In this document: in pieces, positions 8,499-18,313 of the stretch
Layout of the letters: each line of letters starts with the position of its first letter
How positions within the stretch are numbered: the first letter of the stretch is position 1
DNA from: Dyadobacter subterraneus
GTDB taxonomy: Bacteria; Bacteroidota; Bacteroidia; Cytophagales; Spirosomataceae
DNA: 64,000 bases
Assembly (NCBI RefSeq): GCF_015221875.1
Contig: NZ_JACYGY010000001.1
Coordinates: 2,294,001-2,358,000, forward strand
Direction of reading: 5' to 3'
The notes under the pieces: generated by a model
What the model was told of the DNA's origin: nothing
The model's input: the letters and a program-made list of their open reading frames with translations, nothing else
Databases searched by the model: none
Program-made: the position numbers and the translations under genes

Positions 8499-9971
8499 AT
8501 GAAGCATACATATAAAGAAATACTCATTGTCTGTCTGCTTTTTTTGCTTGCTACCGCTTTTTCAGAAAGCTTAGCGCAGCAAAAACAAGGGGCTGATTCG
8601 ACCCGGGTATTCGCTTTGAAAGATCTGGAAGAAATTGTTTTTTTTAATCATCCGATTGTTAAACAGGCTGGTCTTTTAAGTGAAGAAGCCAGGGCAAAAG
8701 TAATGCAGGCCTGGGGGAGCTTTGATCCGGCTTTAAAAAGTCATTTTGCCAGAAAGACTTTTGGCAATACCGAATATTATAACAATTGGTCAAATGAGTT
8801 GAAGGTTCCGCTTTGGCTTGCAGGAGCCGATTTGAAAATTGGATATGACCGTTTTGTGGGAACCTACACCAATCCGGAAACGCAGACTGGCGTGCCAGGT
8901 CTTACAGGAATCGGAATTGCCATTCCGTTGGGTCAGGGCTTTTTGATTGATGCCAGAAGAAATACCCTGCGCCAATCCAGAGTCATGGTCAATTACGCGG
9001 AAGCTGAGCAGATCAAACAGATTAACAAAGTTTGGTTTGATGCCGTGAAGGACTACTGGAACTGGTTTTATGCGCACCGGCAGTATGGACTAATCAGGGA
9101 AGGTGCGGATCTTGCTTATACCAGATTTCAAGCTTTAAAAAATCAAACACTGATTGGGGACAAGCCGCCCATTGATTCAGTGGAAGCCGCCATCACTTTT
9201 CAGGAACGCAGTTTGCAGCTGGAAAAGATCAAGGTGGAGCTTTTGAATGCAAGGCTGGTACTTTCAAACCACCTTTGGAGTGATAAGACTGAGCCAATGG
9301 AGCTGCCTGAGTATAGTGTTCCGCAGAATCCCGACCAAAATACGATCAGCTCCAGCAGAAGGCAGATTGATACTCTGCTTAGTAATGCAGCCAATGATCA
9401 TCCTGAGATATTAATGCTGAAAAACAAAGGCTTGCAGCTGCAACTGGAAGGGAATTACCGAAGAGAAATGTTAAAGCCCAAACTCAGTGTGAGCGGATCA
9501 CTGCTGACCAGCCGGACTGCTTTTGGTGCGCAGGTTGCTGATAATTACCAGCTCCAATGGAGCAATTATAAAATAGGGGTCGATTTTTCATTTCCTTTGT
9601 TTTTACGTGAACAGCGGGGGAAACTTCGGGAGATCAAGGTCAAACAAATGGCGCTGGATTATGATCTTCAGCAGACCGGAAGAGAGATCTCGACCAGCAT
9701 TCTTAATGCTTACAATAAGTTAAAAGCATACGAAGTTCAGCTTGCTATCCAGTCGAGTAGTATTGATAATCAGCAGCTATTGCTTCGGGGAGAACTTTCC
9801 AAATTTGAACTGGGAGAAAGTACACTTTTTTTGATCAACAGCCGCGAAACCAAGCTCATTGATATGAGACTTAAGATGGCTGAGCTAATTTCCAGTTATG
9901 AGAAAACGGTAGCCGAACTTTACTATGTGGCCGGTACATCGCAGAATAATACACAGGTCGCCAGAAAATAA
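8499..9971 (+). CDS. TolC family outer membrane channel
   Basis: About 490 residues from the ATG at 8499 with a clear signal peptide (cleavage after SESLAQ). The remainder is the two-fold repeated coiled-coil and barrel pattern of outer membrane efflux proteins: long amphipathic helices separated by Gly-rich beta segments such as LKVPLWLAGADLKIGYDRF and YKIGVDFSFPLFLREQRGKLREI. It starts 29 bp after the adaptor gene and ends the operon, with a terminator at 10005-10051. Together the three genes encode an inner-membrane, periplasmic and outer-membrane export path, except that no ATPase is present. Confidence 0.9.
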   Translation: MKHTYKEILIVCLLFLLATAFSESLAQQKQGADSTRVFALKDLEEIVFFNHPIVKQAGLLSEEARAKVMQAWGSFDPALKSHFARKTFGNTEYYNNWSNELKVPLWLAGADLKIGYDRFVGTYTNPETQTGVPGLTGIGIAIPLGQGFLIDARRNTLRQSRVMVNYAEAEQIKQINKVWFDAVKDYWNWFYAHRQYGLIREGADLAYTRFQALKNQTLIGDKPPIDSVEAAITFQERSLQLEKIKVELLNARLVLSNHLWSDKTEPMELPEYSVPQNPDQNTISSSRRQIDTLLSNAANDHPEILMLKNKGLQLQLEGNYRREMLKPKLSVSGSLLTSRTAFGAQVADNYQLQWSNYKIGVDFSFPLFLREQRGKLREIKVKQMALDYDLQQTGREISTSILNAYNKLKAYEVQLAIQSSSIDNQQLLLRGELSKFELGESTLFLINSRETKLIDMRLKMAELISSYEKTVAELYYVAGTSQNNTQVARK

Positions 9972-10004
9972 TCATTTTAAATTGCCATTCTGCTCAATCT
10001 GAGA

Positions 10005-10051
10005 AGGTTATCCTAACGCAAAGTATTGTGCTGGGATAACCTAATTTTTTT
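10005..10051 (+). terminator. Rho-independent terminator of the export operon
   Basis: Nine-bp arms AGGTTATCC (10005-10013) and GGATAACCT (10034-10042), a 20-nt loop, then AA and a run of seven Ts. It lies 34 bp after the TolC-like gene. Confidence 0.8.
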
Positions 10052-10785
10052 GCAAACTATGTGTATTTGAACGACTCGCTTTTCTGCAATTTCAATAATC
10101 TTTTATCTGGATTTGTTTGAGAGAGGGCCTTAATTTGCAGCTATTGAATGCCCGGATGCATTTCAAATATGCTTACCCATCAGCAAGGCAAAGAAATGGG
10201 AAAGCTTTCATTTGATAAATGCTACCAAAGTATAAAATGAACTTAGTCTGAATTCCAAAACTTATGGCGCCTTAATCCGTAATTCTTGTTTTTTTGATAC
10301 TTATCTGAAATTTTTGCAGTCATTCAGCATAGACCCCTTGAAAAATTTATCAATTTCCCCTCTGTCAATCAGGAACGGTACCAGTCAAACCTTTTCAAGA
10401 TGATAGATGGCTAGTATAAGAGTGGTACCACCTTTGCTTATGATTTAATTTTTACAGAGCGCACATTCCCTTTTAGCGACTTGTTCTTTATTGCAGAAAT
10501 TAGAAATCCATTAGCAACCAATAGACCCATGCTTACTTTGATGATCCCGTAAACCCGCCGACATTAAAAATTATGTGATGACCACTGTCTGTTCTATAAT
10601 ACATTTTTATCCATTATAAATACACTGCTGCATGATTGAGGAGATTGTTGCTCGTATTTTCTTTCCACTTTAATACAGTTTTTTTCTATTGAATAGAACT
10701 AATTGCAGAATAAATATAATATTTGATTTTATTTTATGACAAGGATATTGAATCCTGATCGCCAGCTTAATGATTTTATATTTCA
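10052..10785. other. Gene-free gap between export operon and sigma factor
   Basis: About 730 bp without a supported gene. On the minus strand a 40-codon open stretch (about 10450-10565) would encode a hydrophobic tail ending in NVRSVKIKS, perhaps a decayed membrane protein, but it is too short to assign. The last 100 bp is very A+T-rich and probably contains the promoter of the sigma factor gene. Confidence 0.3.
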
Positions 10786-11418
10786 ATGCATGAAAATATT
10801 TTGACGGCTAATCAACCCATGACCGAATTTACAGAAGAGAGAGGGCTTTTGGAGCGCTGCGCAGGCGGCGACAGAGAGGCTTTTGCAAGTTTGTATACTT
10901 GTCATCTCTCTTCATTAATCCGGTATGTTTTTCTTTTTACAAGATCAAGGGAGCTTAGTGAAGAAATTGTTCAGGATGTTTTTGTAAAGATCTGGGAGAA
11001 AAAAGAAGGTCTTTTGTATGTACAATCCTTCCAGCCCTATATTTTTAAAACCGCAAAAAATCTTTTGATGGATCATCTGCGCAGAGAGCAGACAGAAAAC
11101 AGATATCGGAATCTGACGGGCCCTTTTTCTGAGGAAAGCACAGATCAGACCGACTCAGACATTATCTACGGTCAATATTTTCAACTTGCACAAGATGCTA
11201 TAAGTCAGCTTCCTGAAAAAAGGAAACAGATTTTTGAACTTAAAACAAAAGAGGAATTATCGCTCGACGAGATTGCCGCAAAGCTTTCAATCTCAAAGTC
11301 CGTTGTAAAAAAACAGCTTTATGCGGCGACCAGCTTTGTAAAAGATTACCTAAGAAAACATGGGGAAATGACAACAGATATGGTTATTTTCATGTATTTC
11401 TTGTCTGGTATTCAATAA
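10786..11418 (+). CDS. ECF RNA polymerase sigma factor (FecI/SigW-like)
   Basis: 210 residues with the two ECF sigma domains: region 2 at about residues 30-95 (LYTCHLSSLIRYVFLFTR through DVFVKIWEKKEGLL) and region 4 at about 140-190 (ISQLPEKRKQIFELKTKEELSLDEIAAKLSIS, a helix-turn-helix). The FecR anti-sigma gene follows 71 bp downstream, then a SusC with an N-terminal STN domain. This is the trans-envelope switch typical of Bacteroidota PULs: substrate binding at SusC signals to FecR, which frees the sigma factor to transcribe susC onward. The C-terminus has an extra short hydrophobic tail (MVIFMYFLSGIQ). Confidence 0.92.
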   Translation: MHENILTANQPMTEFTEERGLLERCAGGDREAFASLYTCHLSSLIRYVFLFTRSRELSEEIVQDVFVKIWEKKEGLLYVQSFQPYIFKTAKNLLMDHLRREQTENRYRNLTGPFSEESTDQTDSDIIYGQYFQLAQDAISQLPEKRKQIFELKTKEELSLDEIAAKLSISKSVVKKQLYAATSFVKDYLRKHGEMTTDMVIFMYFLSGIQ

Positions 11419-11489
11419 GTTCAAAAAAAAGTAAAAATAATTTCAATAGCAAGGGGTTCTTTTGCCGGGGCAATCCGTCTTCTCAGTAT

Positions 11490-12749
11490 ATGGAAGAAAA
11501 TTACTACCCCTTTCTTGAAAAGTATGCGCAAAACCGCCATACCGAAGAAGAGCATCAGGCGTTTCTGCGTTGGTTTAATTCTATTTCCCCTCTTGAAGCG
11601 CGGAATGTGATGGACCGCTATCAGCTTCTTTTAAAAAACTATGCAGATCCTGTCAGTCCAAATGCACATGCTGATCTGATCCGAAAAATAGAAGGCCGTA
11701 TCAATAAAATCGAGCAGGAACAGGTTTTTGATTATGAAAATGATCAGCAAGCCAGTGTTGTAAGTCTTTGGTGGTATTTCCGCCGGTTTGCTGTCGCCGC
11801 AGTATTGGTGCTGATAGGAATCGGAAGTTATTATACCGTGCTGCGAAAATCAAAACAGAGCAAAAATATTGCCAGTCAGACACTTGCAACCGATGCGGCT
11901 CCGGGCGGAAATAAAGCTATGCTGACGCTTGCGGATGGGTCTGTTATCAATTTGAACGAAGCCGGTGAGGGACAAATCGCAAGCCAGTCTGGTATCAACA
12001 TCAATAAAGTAACCGACGGTCAGTTGGTTTATGGAAAGCACTTGGAAGATGGTGGCGGCATTGACAATAAAGCCGGAATCTACAATCAGATCACCACACC
12101 CAAAGCCGGTCAATATCAGATCAGCCTTTCGGATGGTACAAAGGTTTGGCTGAATTCTCTTTCGTCCATCCGGTTTCCGGCAGTTTTCAGTGCGGATGAA
12201 AGAAAAGTTGAAATCACCGGAGAGGTATATTTTGAAGTGGCCAAAGTCAGTCTGAATAAAAAGCGGGTTCCTTTCAGGGTCGTTTCAAATAACCAGATCA
12301 TTGAAGTGATCGGAACCCATTTTAATGTCAATTCTTACCGGGATGAGTCTGTTGTGAAAACAACTCTGCTGGAAGGAAGTGTGAAGGTTTCTACCATTGC
12401 AAACGGAAAGATTTCTTTGGAAGCGGTGAAATTGAAACCAGGCGAACAGTCCATCGTAAAACCGAAACAGGCCGCCATTGCCGTCGAAAAAGTAGATACA
12501 GAAAGCGCAGTGGCCTGGCAGAAAGGTTACTTCAAATTTAAGGATACCAATATTGAGGAAGTGATGCGCCAGCTTTCACGGTGGTATGATCTGGATGTTG
12601 TCTATATAGGACCGCTTCCGCAGGATCAGTTTACAGGTTATGTGTCTAAAAAAGTGGCCATTTCAAGTGTACTGAATATTCTGCAAGAAGGCGGCGGAGT
12701 GAGATTTAATGTAAAAGACAAAAAGGTGGAGGTGAGTGCTTTGGAATAA
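11490..12749 (+). CDS. FecR family anti-sigma factor
   Basis: 419 residues. A cytoplasmic N-terminal sigma-binding segment with an HTEEEHQAFLRWFN helix (about residues 16-30) precedes a membrane helix at about residues 95-112 (FAVAAVLVLIGIGSYY). The periplasmic FecR domain (about residues 190-290) contains TPKAGQYQISLSDGTKVWLN and the FEVAK and VIGTHFNVNSY motifs. The C-terminal DUF4974-like domain (about residues 345-417) contains VMRQLSRWYDLDVVY. It should relay the signal from the STN domain of the downstream SusC to the sigma factor encoded just upstream. Confidence 0.92.
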   Translation: MEENYYPFLEKYAQNRHTEEEHQAFLRWFNSISPLEARNVMDRYQLLLKNYADPVSPNAHADLIRKIEGRINKIEQEQVFDYENDQQASVVSLWWYFRRFAVAAVLVLIGIGSYYTVLRKSKQSKNIASQTLATDAAPGGNKAMLTLADGSVINLNEAGEGQIASQSGININKVTDGQLVYGKHLEDGGGIDNKAGIYNQITTPKAGQYQISLSDGTKVWLNSLSSIRFPAVFSADERKVEITGEVYFEVAKVSLNKKRVPFRVVSNNQIIEVIGTHFNVNSYRDESVVKTTLLEGSVKVSTIANGKISLEAVKLKPGEQSIVKPKQAAIAVEKVDTESAVAWQKGYFKFKDTNIEEVMRQLSRWYDLDVVYIGPLPQDQFTGYVSKKVAISSVLNILQEGGGVRFNVKDKKVEVSALE

Positions 12750-12837
12750 CTGATAGGTAACAACTTCGATTAAAATTTTAAACCCAACATAAAAATGGAC
12801 GACAGCTGACGGAAGTTTGCAGGATGACCAAAAAAAA

Positions 12838-12882
12838 CACTTCGGAGTGGAGTCCGAAGTGGAATCAGCTGTACTTGATTCC
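12838..12882 (+). promoter_or_regulatory. Two adjacent hairpins in the susC leader
   Basis: Nine-bp arms CACTTCGGA (12838-12846) and TCCGAAGTG (12853-12861) are followed directly by seven-bp arms GGAATCA (12861-12867) and TGATTCC (12876-12882), sharing one G. They sit about 100 bp upstream of the SusC start. There is no T-run, so a simple terminator is unlikely; a leader RNA structure or operator is possible. Confidence 0.4.
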
Positions 12883-12984
12883 CTGGCAGGAAAAAAGTGC
12901 AGCCCAAAGATTCAGGTTAAAATCCAGCCCGGTATTTATTGCGAAACACGAAACATGTACCATTAACCTCAACAACGTAAAAGT

Positions 12985-15900
12985 ATGAAATATGCTTTAC
13001 TTTATCAATGCGGCTTTGCCCGCATAGTTCCAGATCGCGCCTGCTCAATACTGAGCGTGGTGCCTGACGGCTCAAAACTCAAAATAGGACGAATTATGAA
13101 GCTCACCGCTTTGCTTTTTTTGATAGCATTTATGCAGGTCAGCGCTGGCGTATATTCACAAACCGTTAGACTGAACGAAAATAATAGCGGTCTGGAAAAA
13201 GTATTTAATGAAATAAGAAAGCAAACAGGATATAATTTCCTGTATAACAACCGCTTGTTAAAAAATACATTACCTGTAAATATCCGGGTGAATGGAGAAG
13301 AACTGAAATCTGTTCTGGACCGGGTATTTGAAAACCAGCCGCTGAGTTATTCTATCATCGATAAAACGATCGTTGTTAAAAAAAGGAAACCGGCAGCAGA
13401 AAATAATGTTCCCGCCAACACGCAGAGCAGTTTGCCGGCCGCTAACTTGGCAAAAAGTGACCTTGGAACAACCAATCTTCTGACCAATAAAGTGTCCGGA
13501 TATCTTTTAACGGCCGTTGATGTTTCCGGCAGGGTGACTGACGAAAAAGGCGAGCCGCTGCCAGGGGTAAGTATCGTGATCAAAGGTCTACCCCAGGGAA
13601 CAACAACGTCTGCCGATGGCAGATTTTCGCTTTCAGTTCCGGGTACGAGCTCGGTTTTGATATTTTCTTTCGTTGGCTATTTGCCCAAAGAAGTGCCGGT
13701 TGGCAATAAAAGTGTTTTGGATATAACGCTTTTGGTTGATACAAAAGCGCTGGAAGAAGTTGTAGTAGTCGGTTATGGCCAAATGAAAAGGGCCGATCTT
13801 ACCACGGCGCAGACTTCGGTTTCAGCAAAAGATATTGGCAGAACCGTAAATACAACGATCGAACAAGCGATTCAAGGAAGAGCGGCCGGCGTGTATGTAA
13901 CACAAAATTCAGGTCAGCCGGGAGGTGGTATTTCTGTAAATATCCGCGGTGTAAACTCGATTAGTGGCAGCAATGAGCCGCTTTACGTCGTTGATGGAGT
14001 TCAGATTCCGGGGCAGTCTGTGGCTTACGGATCCCAAAGTTCTTCCAATCCGCTTGCAGGGCTGAATCCTGCTGACATCGAATCCATTGAGGTACTTCAA
14101 GGTCCTTCCGCTACGGCTATATACGGCTCGCGGGCTACCAACGGGGTACTGATCGTGACAACCAAACGTGGAAAATCTGGTGATACCAAGATTTCTTATG
14201 GCTATCAGTATAGTTTGCAAACTGCGCCAAAGCCGCTTACAGTGATGAATTTGCAGCAGTATGCGCAGATGGTGGGGGAGTATCATCTGCTTGCCGGGGG
14301 AAACACCCCGACCGAATTTCTGGACCCTTCTTTGCTTGGCAAAGGAACTGACTGGCAAAAAGAGCTTTTCAAAAGTGCCCCGATGAACAAACACCAGCTG
14401 AGTTTGAGCGGCGGAAATGATAAAACAACTTATTATCTGTCCGGAGAATATCTCAAACAGGATGGCGTAGCACTTGGATCGGGCTTTAAGCGTTATGGTT
14501 TTCGTCTTAATCTGGATAACAAACCAAGAAAATGGGCGACGCTGGGAGCGAATCTAAGCTTTAACCAGACGAATGATAATTTGACCACCAGCCAGGAAAA
14601 CGTGATCGCCAGTGCTTTGCAGTTAACTCCACAGGTGCCGGTCAAAAATCTGGACGGCTCATGGGGTGGAGGGGATCTGAATAACGGAGCAAATCAGTTT
14701 GCGCCCGTGAATCCGATTGCGATTGCCAACCTTACTACCAATAAATTGTTGAGAAGGCAGTTTTTGGGCGGGTTGAATCTGGGAATCGAAATTGCAAAAG
14801 GACTTAATTTCAGATCTTCCTTTAATACCAATGTAGGCTATTCTAATTCTGAGTACTATATTCCGACTTATTCAATTGGCTGGGCGAAAAATGTATCTGC
14901 TTCCCTTACCAACGGGACCGGAACAAACACCTACTGGAACTGGAACCAGCTTTTGGAGTATGTAAAATCCTTTGGCAAACATAATATCAATGTAATGGTC
15001 AGCCACGAGGCGCAGGAATCTGCCTGGAAAAACGTAGGCGCGACAAGAACAGGATTTCTTACCAACGATATTCATGACCTGGCTGCGGGTGACGCGCTGA
15101 CTTCAAGCAACTCGGGTGGTTCGGGCAACTGGGCAATGGAATCCTACCTGGGAAGGCTCAATTACAATTATGCCGATAAATATATTGTCATGGGAACCGT
15201 ACGCCGGGATGGTTCTGCCAATTTTGGAAAGGATAATAAATGGGGCTTTTTTCCATCGGTTTCGGCCGCCTGGCGGCTTTCTCAGGAAGCATTTTTCCAT
15301 GTACCAGCCATCAGTGAGCTGAAATTAAGATTTGAGACCGGCATTACAGGAAATCAGGGAGGAAGCGGCGGAATCTATTCTCCGATGGGAACAGGTGCGA
15401 CGCCAACCTCAACCGGATTTCTACCCACAAAATACAGCAATCCTGGCCTTAAATGGGAAGAAACCAAAACCAACAACTTTGGTATCAATGTCGGCCTTCT
15501 TGATAACCGCATCCAGTTTGAGCTGGATTACTATATCAAAAATACAGATAACCTGCTGATGGAAAAACCGCTTCCCTGGTATATGGGAACCAATGGAACC
15601 GGCGCGGTTGGTTCTCCTACGGTCAACATCGGTGCATTGCAAAATAAAGGTTTTGGTTTTACGATCAATACAACCAACATCAACAAGGGAGGTTTTAAAT
15701 GGGAAACAAGTTTTAACGTTTCAAGTTTCAAAACAAAAATCAAATCCTTTTACTCTGAAAGCGCTTTCGTAGACCGCACTTCGTGGTGGATGCAGGACTG
15801 GACACAGCGCTCAGAAGTGGGAAAAGCACCCTGGCTTTTTAGGGGATATAAGGAAGAAGGTTTGTTTCAGTCCGTTGCAGAAATTGATGCCAGCGCAGTG

Positions 15901-16590
15901 CCTGTCGATAACAACGGAAACCGCCTTCCGACAAACGTAGACAATATCTGGGTGGGTGATGTCAAGTTTAAAGACTTGAACGGCGATGGGAAAATCGATG
16001 AAAATGACCAGACGGCCATTGGTAATCCCTGGCCTAAAATGTTCGCCGGTCTGACCAATACATTTTCCTACAAAGGTTTTGATCTTAGTCTTTTGTTTAC
16101 CAGCACTTATGGAAATGACATCTATAATTATCTGGGCAAGCTTAATACCAATGCAAGCAATATCAATTTGAGCCGGAATCTTCTGGTTCATGCGATGGAT
16201 TATGCAAAACCTATTACCAACGAAAACGGCGAAGTTGTACTTGCCAACCCGGGAACAGATGTAGCCAGGATTTCAAACGGCCCGAATGGAAACTTCACGC
16301 GTCATACAGATAAATGGGTGGAAGACGGCTCTTTTATTCGGTTGAAAAACGTGTCGCTGACTTATAATGTGCCTTCGGCATTTTTGTCAAAACAAAAAAT
16401 TGTGAGAGGAGCCAGGGTGAGCTTTGGTGCGCAGAACGTTTTGACATTTACCAAATACACCGGTTTTGATCCGGAGGTCGGCGCCTACGTATCCAGAGAT
16501 GCAAGCCCTTCCAACCAGGCGATTGGTCTTGATTACGGGCGCTATCCGCTGACGCCGGTTTATACTTTTAGTTTGGGCCTAGACTTTTAA
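12985..16590 (+). CDS. SusC/RagA-family TonB-linked outer membrane protein with STN domain
   Basis: 1201 residues. A long charged N-terminus precedes the signal peptide (MKLTALLFLIAFMQVSAGVYSQ, residues 38 onward); this extended form is common among SusC proteins with STN domains, so I keep the first ATG. Order: STN domain (about residues 70-130), carboxypeptidase-like regulatory domain (VTDEKGEPLPGVSIVIKG, about 180-255), TonB-box-like LEEVVVVGYGQ (about 255), plug with SVNIRGVNSISG and ADIESIEVLQGPSATAIYGSR (about 270-400), then the barrel, ending in TFSLGLDF. It imports oligosaccharide across the outer membrane with SusD and signals through FecR. Confidence 0.95.
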   Translation: MKYALLYQCGFARIVPDRACSILSVVPDGSKLKIGRIMKLTALLFLIAFMQVSAGVYSQTVRLNENNSGLEKVFNEIRKQTGYNFLYNNRLLKNTLPVNIRVNGEELKSVLDRVFENQPLSYSIIDKTIVVKKRKPAAENNVPANTQSSLPAANLAKSDLGTTNLLTNKVSGYLLTAVDVSGRVTDEKGEPLPGVSIVIKGLPQGTTTSADGRFSLSVPGTSSVLIFSFVGYLPKEVPVGNKSVLDITLLVDTKALEEVVVVGYGQMKRADLTTAQTSVSAKDIGRTVNTTIEQAIQGRAAGVYVTQNSGQPGGGISVNIRGVNSISGSNEPLYVVDGVQIPGQSVAYGSQSSSNPLAGLNPADIESIEVLQGPSATAIYGSRATNGVLIVTTKRGKSGDTKISYGYQYSLQTAPKPLTVMNLQQYAQMVGEYHLLAGGNTPTEFLDPSLLGKGTDWQKELFKSAPMNKHQLSLSGGNDKTTYYLSGEYLKQDGVALGSGFKRYGFRLNLDNKPRKWATLGANLSFNQTNDNLTTSQENVIASALQLTPQVPVKNLDGSWGGGDLNNGANQFAPVNPIAIANLTTNKLLRRQFLGGLNLGIEIAKGLNFRSSFNTNVGYSNSEYYIPTYSIGWAKNVSASLTNGTGTNTYWNWNQLLEYVKSFGKHNINVMVSHEAQESAWKNVGATRTGFLTNDIHDLAAGDALTSSNSGGSGNWAMESYLGRLNYNYADKYIVMGTVRRDGSANFGKDNKWGFFPSVSAAWRLSQEAFFHVPAISELKLRFETGITGNQGGSGGIYSPMGTGATPTSTGFLPTKYSNPGLKWEETKTNNFGINVGLLDNRIQFELDYYIKNTDNLLMEKPLPWYMGTNGTGAVGSPTVNIGALQNKGFGFTINTTNINKGGFKWETSFNVSSFKTKIKSFYSESAFVDRTSWWMQDWTQRSEVGKAPWLFRGYKEEGLFQSVAEIDASAVPVDNNGNRLPTNVDNIWVGDVKFKDLNGDGKIDENDQTAIGNPWPKMFAGLTNTFSYKGFDLSLLFTSTYGNDIYNYLGKLNTNASNINLSRNLLVHAMDYAKPITNENGEVVLANPGTDVARISNGPNGNFTRHTDKWVEDGSFIRLKNVSLTYNVPSAFLSKQKIVRGARVSFGAQNVLTFTKYTGFDPEVGAYVSRDASPSNQAIGLDYGRYPLTPVYTFSLGLDF

Positions 16591-16602
16591 TTTTCGAAAA
16601 AC

Positions 16603-18282
16603 ATGAAACCAATAAAACATATATACTACTGGATTGCGGTTTTAATACCGATTTTCATTTTGTCGGCATGCTCTGAAGACTTTCTGGAAAGACCGCCACA
16701 GGATTCGATCGTAGATGCCAGTTTTTATAAAACAGATGATCAGGTACTTGCCGCCACAGCGCTTCTGTACAGCAAAGTCTGGTTTGATTACAATGATAAA
16801 GCATCCTATAACCTGGGAGATTTTCGGGCCGGAACTGCATTTTCTGCGTACAACGACCGGGGTAATGTGCTTTTCAACACCACAGGAAATACCCCAGAAA
16901 ACGGCGCGGCATGGAGATCTTTCTTTATTGTAGTAGGCCAATCCAATCTGGCAATCAATAACATTAACCAGTTTGCCGGAGCAGCCGTTTCGCCGACCAT
17001 TAAAAAAATGGCTATCGCAGAAGCCCGCTTTATCCGCGCACTTGCGTACCGTTTTTTGGTGATGAACTGGGGCGCTGTTCCGGTCATTGAAGATAATCTG
17101 AAACTTTTGTCTGATACCACAGTTACCCGCAACACACCTGAGAGTGTGTGGAAATTCATTACCAGCGAAATGCGTCTGGCGGCAGATGATCTTCCTGAAA
17201 CACCGATACGCACCGGAAGGGTTACGAAATGGTCAGCAGAAGGGATGCTGGCAAGATTTTATCTGAGCCGCTCAGGTGTGGAATCAAACGGATCCGGACA
17301 AAGAAACCAGGCATTTTTGGACAGCGCAAAATATTATGCGGAAAGGGTAATCACCAAAAGCGGTGCTTCTTTGATGAAAAACTATTCGGATCTTTTTCTT
17401 TTTCCTTATGATAACAATCCGGAATCTTTGTTTTCGCTGCAATGGGTTTATTCTCCCGGCGCGTATGGAACACAAAATACATCTCCTGCTTACCTGGCTT
17501 ACAGTTCTGACATTGCTAACGGAGACGGCTGGGGAGGTGATAAAAGTGCAACCTGGTGGATGATCAGCCAATACGATGGTATCAAAACAACGGCTACCGG
17601 TATGCAGGGAAGAACGCTCGACCAAAGATTAAAAGCGACTTTCATGCTTCCCGGTGCATCATATCCTGAAATTACCCAGACTATTCCGGGAGGGGAACAA
17701 AAGCTGATTTTTCCTTTCACAGGCACCGATAATAATTTTGTTTCGATCAAAAAATATATAACAGGAAAAGCAAAGGATGTTGGCGGGCTTTCCGCATCCC
17801 AAAATTATGGGAATGATACCTATATGATGCGTCTTGCGGAAATGTATCTGATTTATGCTGAGGCGGTTTTGGGTAATAACGCTTCTACAGCCGATGCCAC
17901 CGCGCTTGCCTATTTCAACAAGGTGCATACACGAGCCGGCCTTCCTGCTGTGGAAGATCCTTTGACTTTTGACGCAATTTTCAAAGAAAGAACGCTCGAA
18001 TTTGCGATGGAAGGCATGGCGTGGTACGATCTGGTCAGTTTGCATTATTACAACCCGGCCAAGGCTTATGCCATCTTAAATGCTCAAGACCGTGGTCTTT
18101 TCTTTACCGCCCCGGATCAGTTTCCAAATCCAACTTCCTGGACGTTTACCAAGACATCCTGGGCGACCAATGAGCGGACGATTATTGCAAACAGCGGAAA
18201 TTTCCTATTGCCGATTCCTTCGGCAGAGTTGAGCCAGGCGCCTAATCTTCAAAAACCGGCAGTTGATTATTACAAAAAATAA
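16603..18282 (+). CDS. SusD/RagB family nutrient-binding outer membrane lipoprotein
   Basis: 559 residues with a lipoprotein signal (lipobox ILSAC, Cys about residue 23, followed by acidic SEDFLE, a typical surface-export sequence). The N-terminal SusD-like region (PPQDSIVDASFYKTDDQV) and TPR-like helices (EARFIRALAYRFLVMNWGAVPVI, about residues 140-165) are typical, as is the C-terminal RagB motif EMYLIYAEAVLG and ERTLEFAMEGMAWYDLVSL. It begins 12 bp after susC and should form the lid of the SusC transporter. Confidence 0.95.
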   Translation: MKPIKHIYYWIAVLIPIFILSACSEDFLERPPQDSIVDASFYKTDDQVLAATALLYSKVWFDYNDKASYNLGDFRAGTAFSAYNDRGNVLFNTTGNTPENGAAWRSFFIVVGQSNLAINNINQFAGAAVSPTIKKMAIAEARFIRALAYRFLVMNWGAVPVIEDNLKLLSDTTVTRNTPESVWKFITSEMRLAADDLPETPIRTGRVTKWSAEGMLARFYLSRSGVESNGSGQRNQAFLDSAKYYAERVITKSGASLMKNYSDLFLFPYDNNPESLFSLQWVYSPGAYGTQNTSPAYLAYSSDIANGDGWGGDKSATWWMISQYDGIKTTATGMQGRTLDQRLKATFMLPGASYPEITQTIPGGEQKLIFPFTGTDNNFVSIKKYITGKAKDVGGLSASQNYGNDTYMMRLAEMYLIYAEAVLGNNASTADATALAYFNKVHTRAGLPAVEDPLTFDAIFKERTLEFAMEGMAWYDLVSLHYYNPAKAYAILNAQDRGLFFTAPDQFPNPTSWTFTKTSWATNERTIIANSGNFLLPIPSAELSQAPNLQKPAVDYYKK

Positions 18283-18313
18283 TTTCTGTTTTTGTATCAA
18301 AAAGAATCATTCA

